Assembly (NCBI GenBank): GCA_960531495.1
Contig: OY482859.1
Coordinates: 17,406,286 to 17,470,285, forward strand
From: Zeus faber
Taxonomy: Eukaryota > Chordata > Actinopteri > Zeiformes > Zeidae
Reading direction: 5' to 3'
Length of the DNA stretch: 64,000 bases
Positions within the stretch are counted from its first letter, which is position 1, and the number at the start of each line of letters is the position of its first letter. A program made the position numbers and the translations under genes. Of this stretch, positions 1-10,641 are shown in pieces. Below the pieces are notes generated by a model that saw only the letters and a program-made list of their open reading frames with translations, was not told the DNA's origin and searched no databases.

Positions 1-240
1 TTGATGCCTGCAACACCTTCCAAAATAGCTGGGACAGGGGCATGTTTCCCACTGTGTTACAGCACCTTTCCTTTTAACAACACTCAATAAGCGTTTGGCA
101 ACTGAGGACACCAATTGCTGAAGCTTTGTAGGTGGAATTCTTTCCCATTCTTGCTTGATGTGCGACTTCAGTTGCTCAACAGTCATCACTCCGTTGTCGT
201 ATTTTGCGCTTCATAATTGCGCCACACATTTTGGGGTTTG
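1..240. repeat. Dispersed fish repeat fragment in peds1 intron 1
   Basis: This stretch resembles a dispersed repeat I recognise from many fish genomes (motifs around 'ggaattctttcccattc' and 'cgccacacattttgggg'). The similarity stops near 240. I cannot name the family. It lies in the presumed first intron of peds1. The rest of 240-884 shows no gene that I can support. Confidence 0.4.
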
Positions 241-890
241 TATAAGGATAGATAAGTACATTGTTTGAAGGAAACCCCATAATGTCAGAACTGCTCTTTA
301 GACAGCTTGACATCCACAACCGGAAGGCGGGATTCAGTGGGTGAAGTTCACTCATGCACTGAGTGTGTACATGGTAATAGATGGGTAACTGATACAGAAA
401 CCAAATAGAAATCTGTTCCTACTGTGGTTCCTACTGTGGTGATTTGAGTCACCCGAGGAGTGACTCAAATCAAACACTGACACCGGACCCACCAAACACA
501 GCAACATTGTTCTTAAAGGCCACGCACTCTTGCCAACCCGGGACTTCGTGCACACAAGCGGGCAGCAGAGAGTCCGAACCCCGGCGGGGAGGCCTTTGCG
601 GAATAAAAAGGTCAAGATTTGGGCAAACGGCCGTTCTCACATGATCCACATTGTGCAACGTCCAGCCACAAGCGGACAATGCCGCCTGGACAGCCCATTG
701 TTTAGTTGCGTGACAACAACACGGGCCGTGACCACTTCCGGGTAAGGTTTGTCTTTTAACCAAACCGGGTTTTAAACCCGTCGCCCACGCAGTAAACCGT
801 GCTACTGGATCACATCAACACCGCCATGTCGGCTCTGCCGGTGGAGCCGGACCGCGACACGATGGCGACGTAGTGGAGAAACCCACTCAC

Positions 891-1035
891 CTGGCGAGTA
901 TAGAGTGGCCAGCTCCCGGGCGCCTGCGTGCTGGGGACCCCATCTAGCCTCGGGCCGGCCCGGTGCCGGTCCCGGTGCGGGCTGTGGGCTCCGTGGTTCC
1001 TGTCCACGCCCATCTTGGTTTCCCGTTCTCGCCAT
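891..1035 (-). CDS. peds1: Plasmanylethanolamine desaturase 1, first coding exon (partial gene)
   Basis: PEDS1 (TMEM189) is an ER membrane desaturase that makes the vinyl-ether bond of plasmalogens. Only the first coding exon is in the window; the rest lies left of base 1. Reading minus, an ATG at 1035 in good context (aacATGG) opens 48 codons plus one base. The exon ends in 'RWGPQHAGARELATLYSP', which matches the conserved N-terminal segment of vertebrate TMEM189 before its first membrane helix. It then meets a consensus donor (CGCCAG|GTGAGT, intron from 890 downward). The first 30 or so residues are Pro/Gly/Arg-rich and poorly conserved. In human the gene also sits next to CEBPB, which supports the call. 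No downstream exon is seen in 1-884, so intron 1 exceeds 0.88 kb. Confidence 0.82.
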
Positions 1036-1129
1036 GTTCTACCGTCGGGCCCAGCCACTTCCATCTGCACATAGTAAGGGGAGGGCGCAGCGGATTCACG
1101 GAGTCCTCAGCCACACGAGAGCGCAGCCG

Positions 1130-1260
1130 TTGGGGCCAATCACAATTAGCTCGCGCAGAGCAGCAGCCAATCGCTGAGCTTCAAAGAAGCCCGTCATCAT
1201 TCGTTTGACCAATGAGGTTGTTGGAGAAAAGGCTGCTTCCTGTTTCCTAGCGACTAGTCC
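1130..1260 (-). promoter_or_regulatory. CCAAT-rich (NF-Y type) promoter of peds1
   Basis: Three CCAAT boxes at about 1136, 1167 and 1209 are spaced 31 and 42 bp apart in a CpG-rich stretch without a TATA box, about 100-175 bp upstream of the peds1 ATG. Such spaced CCAAT arrays are typical of NF-Y dependent housekeeping promoters. The start of transcription is inferred. Confidence 0.55.
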
Positions 1261-1602
1261 CGGGCAGACCGACTCGTTTGGGTGTGTCGTTCATTGCGAG
1301 TCAATTCATCTACAGTCACCCGTTTCACGTTTTGTCTTTTGTTTGTTTGTTTCTGTCGAATTGCATTGATTCCGAATTGGTCACGTTTTGCTTGGCTTGT
1401 GATGGAGTGGCGGGACGGGGACGCGGCTGGGCGGGAAGGTGGTCGGGCCTCGGAGTGGGCTGGATTGAAGCAGAACGCGTCATTGTACTTTTCGCCTTCC
1501 GAGACGGATTCGTTCAAAACGATTCGTTCGTTCATTTTTGACAGGCACACCTCCTGACCCCACCCGTGTTGGAGAAACGTAGTTCTTCAGAAGTTGACTG
1601 GC

Positions 1603-1658
<56 letters not shown>

Positions 1659-1662
1659 CCAC

Positions 1663-1738
<76 letters not shown>

Positions 1739-1755
1739 GTTATTATTATTATTAT
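1603..1755. repeat. (AAT)n/(ATT)n self-complementary microsatellite
   Basis: An AAT run (1603-1698, with a short aataacaaccac interruption near 1651-1662) switches directly into an ATT run (about 1699-1755). The two halves are reverse complements and could fold into a long A/T hairpin. Between here and about 2980 I see no gene, only A-runs and unassigned sequence. Confidence 0.9.
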
Positions 1756-2983
1756 GTATCGTATTATTTATCCAGCACTTTGCAAAAGTTTTAAGTGCTT
1801 CCTGATTAAAACAGCTCATCATTGCTTTTGTAACCTTTCTTCACCGCTGGTGGCAGGTGGTGGTGCTGTTGGCCATTCTCGGGGTGAATGTAGTACGCGC
1901 AGCCTAGCTGAGACTCACTCTGCCTCGGTATGCTTAGCTGTCCATCAGCAACAAGTCTACCAAGAAAAATGTTCAAAATCGATTTCTCCTTTTCAGGCTA
2001 CGTGCGAAGAATCTAAACACGTCCAGAAGACTCAAGGAAAGTGGCACACCTTTGAGTGGACCATCAAAAAAAAAAAAAAAAAAAAAGGTCAAATCACCCT
2101 CATCACTTCCTGACAGATTAGACCCCCTGTAGTTCCTTCTTCCAAGCCAAACAGTTCAACAGACACTGTCATCGCTATCTCCCTTCCCACAGCCCTGTCA
2201 CACTTGCGCAAGAAGACCTGTACATGATGATGCTGTTTACCGACAACAGCATTCAGCTCCATGGTGCCTTGCTGGCTCGTCACCAAACGTAGAGATACGG
2301 GCGCTTGACGTTACGCCACGCAACTCAATCCCCAACCTCCTGACGAGAAGGCCCCAAACGTAGAGAGACCGACGCATCCTCCGCACGGACTCTTGGCACC
2401 GTAACCCATCAGGGCCATGTCTGCTGCCCTCCGTTGCTCTCCCTGTGTACCTGTAACAGCACGGTCATGCACAGCTCGAACTCCATCAGTAAGTTTGCAG
2501 ACAACAACCAATGCCACAGCGCCTGGTCTCATCAGGGGCGTCGCCGGGGATTTGGGATTTTGAAAATATATCACATTGGGCCCCGAGATTTTACCTAATG
2601 CCTCATACCTAAAACCTAATGCTGATTTCCCTAATGTTCTATCTTTTTAGGGCCAAACTCAGTCACAGGCCCTTATAATCGTTCTAACCTTTCCCCCCCT
2701 ATAGGGCACCACTGGGTCTGATCACAGCTGATGGCAAGATGGCCCCCGAGGAAAAGCTAGGCCGAGAACACTCCTTCATTCACATTAATGTGAGTAGAGA
2801 GGCAGAGAGCAGTCTCAAGCACTTAGAAGTAAACATCACCTGCATTTTTTCAAGCGGTGCAGCACAGCAGTCTGAAAACAACATTCTAGGCCATAACTCA
2901 CCCCTCCACCCATACACCCACACAACACACAAAAAACAGAGACACACATAGATAGAACACAATGCTCTCTTTCCTCCCTCTTC

Positions 2984-2984
2984 T

Positions 2985-3050
<66 letters not shown>
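2984..3050. repeat. (CA)n microsatellite
   Basis: A CA dinucleotide run with a single GA interruption at about 3010. It lies in the spacer between peds1 and cebpb. Confidence 0.9.
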
Positions 3051-3055
<5 letters not shown>

Positions 3056-3349
3056 AGGACTATTTATATTTGAGCAAAAACAGCAAAACAAATAAATGGG
3101 GCTCAAGCCTTTAAAAATACAGTGCATTCATTTAGAGTTTTGAGTTTTATGGTGTACAAAAGTTTAAAATAAAATATATTCACATCACACACTAGAAACA
3201 TCTAGCTTTAGGTTAATAGTCTATCATAGAACTTCGTTGACTTACAATAAACCGATTGTCTTTCAATGTGGAGAAAAGTAGAGCTTTGTTGAGCTTTAAT
3301 ATTTAACAGCCACCAGATGGCAGTAACACCATTAAATGAATTCATTCTC

Positions 3350-3690
3350 TAGGGGTTCCCAAACTTTTCTATGGCAAGGCCCGCTTGGCACACCCTCCAC
3401 GAAAAAGAACAAGTACAATTGTTATGTGTTTATGATAAAGTAACGTGTGGTTTACTTAGTCTTTCATTCATTCATTCATCTTAAATATTGCTGATAAAAT
3501 TGCAAATCTCACAGCAACAAAAACATTCGCATTTGTGAGTGCATAAAATATCTATTTTAAATATATATACATATTTATGCAAAATAATATAGAATAAAAT
3601 ACGAAGAAATCATTTTGCTGAGCCCCCCGCCCATTGCCATTACTCCACGGACCACTAGAGGGGCCGCGGACCCCAGTTTGGGAACCCCTG
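3350..3690. mobile_element. Non-autonomous hAT-like inverted-repeat element
   Basis: The left end reads AGGGGTTCCCAAACT (3351-3365) and the right end AGTTTGGGAACCCCT (3675-3689), a perfect 15-bp terminal inverted repeat. With the outer CAG/CTG ends typical of hAT (Charlie-like) elements, this marks a MITE of about 340 bp with no coding capacity. I could not see a clean 8-bp target duplication. Confidence 0.7.
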
Positions 3691-3868
3691 ATCTAAAACG
3701 CGCAGCTTGTACCGACGCCCGCATTCAGAATAACGTGATCCCGTGTACACCAAACACGTAGCTGTTACAAACGACTGTTCAAGCGTTGCACTGATTTTCT
3801 TATTTGCAGATGATTTGCTATCGATCGATGCGGAATAGCGCGACAAAACATTCTGGATTATTTGGCGC

Positions 3869-3912
3869 GCGCGCGCACACACACACACACACACGCACAC
3901 ACACACACACAC
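3869..3912. repeat. (GC)n(CA)n microsatellite
   Basis: A GCGCGC run passes into a CA run, about 180 bp upstream of the cebpb TATA box. Alternating purine-pyrimidine DNA of this kind can adopt Z-form. Confidence 0.85.
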
Positions 3913-4093
3913 CCTACACACAAATCTAATTATTTGACGTTATTCATGCCATGCTATTTTCTGTGCGATACACACACTCAGCATTCAGCGAGCCATCACT
4001 CTATGGAAGTATTCCAGTGTGAGAGTTGTCCCGGATCACTGTGCGCGTCACCTTCCCACAGTGAGACCCCCCCCACCCCACCCAATCTCCGGC

Positions 4094-4100
4094 TATAAAA
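4094..4100 (+). promoter_or_regulatory. TATA box of cebpb
   Basis: TATAAAA in 'ggctataaaaactcactc', about 200 bp upstream of the cebpb ATG. It implies transcription starting near 4125-4135 and a 5' leader of about 170 bases with no ATG before 4302. Confidence 0.7.
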
Positions 4101-4301
4101 ACTCACTCAGACAGGAAGAGCTGTCAATACACACCACCACGCTGCGAGAGCAACTTTGTCAAAACTCTGCGTCCGTGCATACTCACCGCGAAAGGTGACA
4201 GGTGAACAGCCACCTCGCCCGCCCCAGCCCTCGCCCTCGCTTCGGGAGCCACCTGGACCCAGCTACTCCGGGTACCCGCAATCCGGCCGGTGTTAACATC
4301 C

Positions 4302-5168
4302 ATGGAAGTGGCCGGCTTGTACGACGAGGACAGCTTTGCTTTCCATGCCAGGAACAACGTCGTGAGTCCCATCAGCAACAGCTCGTACCGGAGGCTCGAC
4401 GACTCTTCGATGACGGAGCTGCACGCCATCGACGGGAACGAGAAAGCGGTAGACTTCTGCGTGTACCTGGACCCGCTGCACTGCTCGCAGCTGTCCGCCT
4501 GCGAAGCCCAGCACCAGGGGGAAGCCTTTTCCGATTTCCTCGCGGACACCAAACTACAGAGGGCGGCGTTCCACAACTACAAGGAGTACCCGTTCGTGAA
4601 GGAGCCGGAGTCCAGCCAGTGCGGCAACATCAGGCACCCCAGGGAGCCGTACGCGCCGGGCTACTCCGAGGCGCACGAAGCGCGCGTCCACGCCGGCTAC
4701 GCCTCGGAACTTCTGGCCAGCCGCTTTAAAGTCGGCGTCGAGAGGCTGGAGAGTAAAGAGGACGCCAATATGGACAGCGGGTTCGACGTGAGGTCCTACC
4801 TCCATTACCAGTCCACGCCGAGCGGCAGCCTCGGGAACATCTCCACCGCGTCCTCGACCTGCTCCAGCCCCCCGGGCACACCTGCCCCGTCAGGGAGGAA
4901 CCGATCCCCGTCCCACGTCGGCAAGATGCCCGGCAGCAAATCCAAGAAACGGCTTGACAAGGACAGCGAGGAGTACAAGCAACGGCGGGAGAGGAACAAC
5001 CTCGCCGTGAGGAAAAGCAGGGACAAAGCCAAAATGCGCAACATGGAGACGCAGCACAAGGTGCTGGAACTGGCCGCGGAGAACGACCGTCTGCAGAAAC
5101 GCGTGGAGCAGCTGACCAGAGAGCTGTCCACCCTCCGAAACCTGCTCTCTGCCACGGGACAGCAGTAG
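4302..5168 (+). CDS. cebpb: CCAAT/enhancer-binding protein beta
   Basis: An intronless gene for a 288-residue bZIP transcription factor acting in the nucleus in inflammation, fat cell and liver programmes. The ATG at 4302 is the first in the leader. It starts [10 protein letters not shown], matching the second human start (MEVANFYYE), so the full form corresponds to LAP and no LAP* extension is seen. The N-terminal part holds activation segments (for example [11 protein letters not shown]). A Ser/Pro-rich middle ([10 protein letters not shown]) precedes the basic region ([20 protein letters not shown]) and a leucine zipper at the C-terminus. Zipper residues [12 protein letters not shown] fit beta better than alpha or delta. 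An internal Met at residue 157 (base 4770) in '[14 protein letters not shown]' matches the human LIP start, giving a 132-residue form. Neighbours peds1 and ptpn1 match human CEBPB. Confidence 0.95.
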   Translation: MEVAGLYDEDSFAFHARNNVVSPISNSSYRRLDDSSMTELHAIDGNEKAVDFCVYLDPLHCSQLSACEAQHQGEAFSDFLADTKLQRAAFHNYKEYPFVKEPESSQCGNIRHPREPYAPGYSEAHEARVHAGYASELLASRFKVGVERLESKEDANMDSGFDVRSYLHYQSTPSGSLGNISTASSTCSSPPGTPAPSGRNRSPSHVGKMPGSKSKKRLDKDSEEYKQRRERNNLAVRKSRDKAKMRNMETQHKVLELAAENDRLQKRVEQLTRELSTLRNLLSATGQQ

Positions 5169-5975
5169 TGACCGCCGGTGGTCTGTATACCTCTCTGCTG
5201 GAGCCCGGCATGGGTGCCTCGGATGGCTGTCTAATCACTGATGGACTTGATTGTTACCGAGGGTGAGACACTGGGAAGAATACGTCCAAAATGGTACGCG
5301 TGCAGGTGAAAATCCATTCCACCAGTTTACAAGGACACTGACTGATAGTGGAGAACCGGCTGTGCATGGGTTGCGCAATCACAATTCTTGATATGTCACT
5401 TAGGAATCATTCTTGGACATACGGTATTTTGTGTAAGCAATGTTTATGTGAAGGGTTTACATGCATAACAGTGGATTTATACATTTTCGTTATCTGGAGC
5501 AATGGTTGTCAAGGGAAGAGTTGCACTGCAGTGAAATGATGCAACTCTTTGTAACAGTATTGGCAATGAATGAAATAAGTCTAATTATTTAATATTAAAG
5601 GTGAAACGCTTTAATTGTACATGATATTTTATGAATTAAAACAGATTTGTATTGTGTTTTTATCCATTTGTGTTGCATTTTCTCATTTTCTGTCATTTTC
5701 ATTGTGGTGCAGGCCAAGAATTATATATATATACACAATCCCACTTGCCTCGGAGGAAAAATCCTCTCACAACCTCAGCATTCTTTTCAGTCAGGAATGG
5801 ATTCACTTGGGCAATGTAAGTTCTGTGTCTTATGGAGGTGTCATTTTAGCTCAGATGTTAACAAAAGATGAACCTGCATTTAGAGTAGAATACCAAACAG
5901 GTTCAGCAAAATGGTGACCGTTCCCCTTATATTTACTCAGCAAGACCTCAAATAAAACTGGAATGATATGGTTTG
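5169..5975 (+). other. cebpb: cebpb 3' untranslated region (inferred)
   Basis: AT-rich sequence after the stop codon with an AATAAA at 5951-5956. An earlier AT-rich motif (attatttaatatt, near 5585) could be an AU-rich instability element, as expected for an immediate-early gene. The end is inferred only from the poly(A) signal. Confidence 0.5.
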
Positions 5976-6709
5976 AGATCAGCTAAATGGTTTATTATTG
6001 CCTTATAATGCGGTCAATGGTCCAGACAATCATTTAAAAACAGGCTGTTCATGATGGTTTGCACTAGCCTCATTATCCACATTATCAGACTGATAGACCA
6101 AAATATGAAGAAGAAATCAAGCAGCACACTCCTTTATGAGATCTACCATCACTGAGGAAGTTCTTAAATGCTTACGTTGCATTAAGCTGAGCCTAAGCAG
6201 TAAACTTCAGTTTTGTTTCCTACAGGGACACTAGTACACATTTATAATGAAGAATGATTTACCGAAGACAGAAGACTCGTGTCGAGCTGCATGTGGCACA
6301 GAATTGTAAGCTTTATCTTTAGCACACAGCTCTGTCAACAGTCTGATGGGTCCACTGGCCCAGAAAGGGGTTCAAGGTTCTGCAGAAATTAATCAATAAC
6401 CAGCTTCAACCTACAACCTGCAGGATATTGTCTTTCGACTGGAACCTAGACATCTACAGTATGTCGCCGATTTCATCCAAAGGCATTTCTCAACGCTTTC
6501 CCCAGAAATTGCACAAAACTACAAACTGAAGGGGCTTTGTTCACAAAAACTTTGAAGCACAGCCCAATCTAGTCAAATGAGAGAATAGATGGACTTCGAA
6601 AAAGCACCAAACAGAGTAGCTCGCATAGCTGACAACCCTTTATAGCGTCAAATAAGATCACCGCGCAGCCCTTATGTTCAGTGCTGGGCACTTAGCTGGC
6701 ACCTCATCA

Positions 6710-6772
6710 AGATTCAAGAGGTTTATTCGTCACATACATATACATACTTTCATACATATATGCAGTGAAATG
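6710..6772. repeat. Copy 1 of a TTCAAGA-CACATACATATAC dispersed repeat
   Basis: 'Gattcaagaggtttattcg' followed by 'tcacatacatatacatac' and 'tgcagtgaaatg'. Near-identical copies are at 21144-21212 and 52182-52260, with an inverted partial copy at 16941-16976. The rest of 5.98-9.46 kb shows no gene that I can support, only a CA tract near 7801-7863. Confidence 0.75.
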
Positions 6773-7800
6773 TCAAAAGTCAAGAGGAGCTCTATGAAAA
6801 TCACAAGAGAAACATGCACTTGTCAGGAACGAACTGCAAGACCTGGAGGTGATCCACATGAACCCTGCAGGCAGAAGCCTTCGCCGCTGTCACAAAAGAC
6901 ATGCCAAAAGAGAGGAAAGGCAAAACATAGGCATTCTACCTATTTTTTCATAGGGGGCACATTCACTTGGTTTACTTGGGTTGAAGCGGTTTGTAGGACC
7001 CCTAACAGAGCAAAGTGTCAACACTTTTATTCCTGTACCGTGTAGAGACAGTTGACATTTTGAATACAGTGGATTTCTCAACACTTCCCATGATGAACTG
7101 CTTAGCTTGAGATATTGAGCAACATCCTCCTGTTCCAACACATCTCTGCACCGACTACGAAATAACACATTATTGTGCTCTTTGTATTTGACAATAGATT
7201 GGGAGTTAGATGATACTAATAATAAAAAAACAAACAAAAAACTGACAGTTTTTCAGACAAAAACAGTTTGTAAAAAGAAACCACATCGTATTTGCCCGTA
7301 GGCCTACCGTACCTGATCTTGCAGAAAACCCACATGTTGATTTCTTATTATTGTTATGTCAATATCATAGCCACGCACACAGAAGTTTCCTACTACTTTC
7401 TGTAGCTGTCATTTGGCATACACAAATTCTAACATTCTACACATTCTTTAGATGACCCTGCAATCCCTGTTGGAGCCCCATTTTCCCTTTTTCTCCTGGC
7501 TAATGCGGCTACAGGACAGAGGGAATTTCCCACACAATATGACCTATTTTTCTGGAAAGTTTAGCCCAGCCCCTTGTAGAGATTTTACCGTCAATGGGCA
7601 GTGTCTGTCCGTAAACCTTACACGTTGCATCACACCCACCCCCCACCCCACCCCCGCCCCCCCATGGCCCCCTCGCATAGGTCAGTTGCCTTTCTAAAAA
7701 TCTCCTTGCGATAAAGCAATACAAACAGAGCTCCATGTTCTCTCTCTGTCTTTCTACACCCCACCTCCCCCCACCCCCCACACTCACACACGCCCGCAGG

Positions 7801-7829
7801 GACACACACACACACACACACAAACATAA

Positions 7830-7861
<32 letters not shown>

Positions 7862-7863
7862 AC
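7801..7863. repeat. Interrupted (CA)n microsatellite
   Basis: CA dinucleotide tract with AAACATAAA and AAA interruptions. Confidence 0.85.
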
Positions 7864-9469
7864 TCACAGACTATTTTTTTGTCCACCCTTTATCCTAGAA
7901 AGGCGTTTTTTAACAGTGGAATCAGTTTTTAGATTTTGTTCATGAAACTTTCATTTTGTTTCCCTGTCTACTTCATGTCTTTTGATGGGTTGGAGCAATA
8001 GTTAGTAAAAACAGCTACTACAGGAACAACCTGTAGAACCACTCTTATCAAATAGAACTGACTATTCCATTAGGCAAAGGTTTTGAATATATGTATTTTA
8101 TTTTTTTTAACAACTACAAGCACTTATATTCCTTTGGCAAACAACAACGCTGTCATCAAAACGAACACTATGTGTATTTTTTTTTTAATGCAAAATATAG
8201 CAGTTATGGCAGGCGTCACCCTAATGGTAGCAATCTGACCGAACCCCATTTTGTTCTCAACCAGCGTGCGATCATAACCCACAACCAAAGTTACTTGACA
8301 GTGAAAGGCACACCATTAAAGGAACAGATTTCCAGAACGGGAACATAGACCGCCTGAGCTACGGTAAAGGGGAGAGGGCATGACTGGGACGGAACCCAGA
8401 TTTCGACATGTCTGTGCACTTCTCCTATTTTTCTGTGGATGACTGTGAAAAAAGCTTGGTTGACGTGCTGAAGTGACTTGCGGTCACTGCATTGCGAGTA
8501 TCACTGCCCAGCTCTTGTGTAACATTAGGCCACCCAAGGTCTTACGCATGTATGTTGCCGTTCGGTGCAAATCGGCCTTCATGGTCGGCCATGCAATGTT
8601 CTAAGTTCTCCTTTTAATATTGCCACCACGACCAGAGCCTTTGCCATTGTATCGTAAATAAACACTCAACAGATTCATGTAGAAAGTTATCATAAATCTG
8701 ACTTTTTTAGTTCCGTGCGGAAGATTGCCTAGATTGTACTAAGAATTTTACAACTCCCGGGGAAGTCTTTTGGTGCTACAACAATGCGTTTGTAGTGTTG
8801 TATACGTCGAGAGCGATGTATTCTTAGATAGAAGTCAGGTGGTTTAGATAGGTAAAAGGATGCGGTTCGATAGTCTTCACTCAATATGACCCATCAATTC
8901 GTGGATGTCCATAGCCATTGACCTGGACAGCCAACAGTGTACAAGCGTAACTCTTGACCTTAAACATTATCACTTTCTTCCCTTTGGTTCATCACACTGA
9001 CGCCCTATTTATTCATTTATTTATTTTTGTAATATACATACTGTACCTAATTAGAGCAAAGTTGCCTATCCTGTTTTTCCTTTCTTTTCGCTTTGTTTTT
9101 CTCCATAAATTGTGATGATAATGGAAATGAAGGCTATTTGAGAGGTGACATTCCAAAGCATATGAGCTGAGTTGATGGGCCAGCCGGATAAATTAGAGAA
9201 ACCTGCTTATATATAAATAAATAATTGTATTATGTGGGGCAGATTACTTGTTGTAAAACCGTGGTTGGAGGTCTATGTGTGCATATTAAATAAAATAAAA
9301 TAAAAAACCTTTCATTTCCTGAACATCATTGACTCTAATAGCGTTACAGAACTCAGCTCGCAACTGCCATTGATCCAGCTGCGTGTGTGCTAATTATGCC
9401 CAGGGAGATAATAACCCGAAATACAAAAACAAAAATTTCAAACACCAGCCTGGAGTCTTGAATGGAGGT

Positions 9470-10070
9470 TGGAAGCGCCTCGTGGGGCGAGGCACGTAGA
9501 ACATTACGCAAGCGGAAGCAGGGCGTGTTCGCCTCGGTTCAGCAGATCGGCGAACGTGGAAACGCTCATCGCGCCCATCAGCGAAAGTAGGGTTTTCGCT
9601 GATGATGAGCGTTTCCATATCCCTATTAATGACATATCGCACGTTCGGTGTTCCGTCCTCCTAAGGTGGCCGCCAGTTACCGTGGAGCAAGTCGATAGTA
9701 CCTGTAGTTAGATGCGAGAGTGTGCTTCAGAATACCCGCTGCGGAACACATTTCGAGCGCCCTTTACGTTTGCTCCCGCACACACGCAACGGCGGCGGCG
9801 CCACCACCCGTGACGGGCCGCGCGGCAGGGGGCTGTTTGTTTACATGTGCGCGTCATCCGTCCTCCCGCCGTCCGACGAGCGGAAGGATGCGGGAGCGGC
9901 GTGCGCCCGCGTCAGTGGCGGCGGCGTCGTGACCTACTTGCGCCGTGCGAGCGCCTCGCACGTCGCGCTGCGGTGGGCCTATGGTGGATGCAACGGTATC
10001 ATGGTCATGGGTGTGCGGTGTTATGGCAACCGTCACCCGACAACAGCTCTTCAAAGTGACGGTGGCTTTT
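9470..10070. promoter_or_regulatory. CpG-rich island without an assigned gene
   Basis: A stretch dense in CpG (for example 'cggcggcggcgccaccac' near 9790) set in AT-rich spacer between cebpb and ptpn1. No recognised protein is encoded. The longest open frame (9722-10174) is low in complexity and looks like composition rather than coding. It may be an enhancer or the promoter of an unannotated RNA. Confidence 0.4.
9557..9617. repeat. Compound inverted repeat (long hairpin)
   Basis: The 3' arm 9594-9617 pairs with two blocks on the 5' side: TGGAAACGCTCATC (9557-9570) and ATCAGCGAAA (9577-9586). Pairing is perfect, with one 6-base bulge (GCGCCC) and a 7-base loop (GTAGGGT). That is 24 base pairs in about 61 bases. 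Confidence 0.85.
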
Positions 10071-10566
10071 CACACGTAGGAGAGCAGCAACAACAACATG
10101 GCCTCTCCATGCCAATGAAGAATAAGGGGATCTGGCCCAGGTCAACGAGAGCTGTTTACATCATCATAACATAATACACACGCAGAGTTCAACAAATATA
10201 CAGTGGAGTTATTCTCAATGAAATTCAAAATAGAAACTTAAAAAATATATACAATATATATTTATTTACGTCTGTTGTACTATATGTACAACTGTACAGG
10301 GTGTGTGTGTGTGGGTGTGTGTGTATGAAGATAGATAAAGCTGATAAGGTAAGGTCAAGTAAAAAAAAAAAAGGTAATAAAGGTAATTCTCTATTATGTG
10401 CACGTATTATAACATTATTCTATTATAGAAATTGTACATGATTCTCTTTTAAAATTTTTACTTTTTAATTGTTAATACTGACGTTTTTTTGTATATTGTC
10501 CATTTTGCCATTTTCTACTTTTATTATTATTGCCCATTTGTTCCGATGTATACTGCTGTTACGCCT

Positions 10567-10567
10567 C

Positions 10568-10618
<51 letters not shown>

Positions 10619-10641
10619 GTCGGTCTGTCTGTCTGTCTGTC
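10567..10641. repeat. (TATC)n then (GTCT)n microsatellite
   Basis: A tetranucleotide CTAT/TATC run followed by a short GTCT run. The surrounding 10.07-12.64 kb shows no gene that I can support. Confidence 0.9.

Noticed and set aside
4202-4729. A 175-codon frame overlapping cebpb in another frame
   Set aside because: It begins at a non-ATG codon and is a shadow of the GC-rich cebpb coding sequence.
9722-10174. A 150-codon open frame in the CpG island
   Set aside because: Its residues follow GC-rich composition, no family is recognised, and overlapping frames are equally open.
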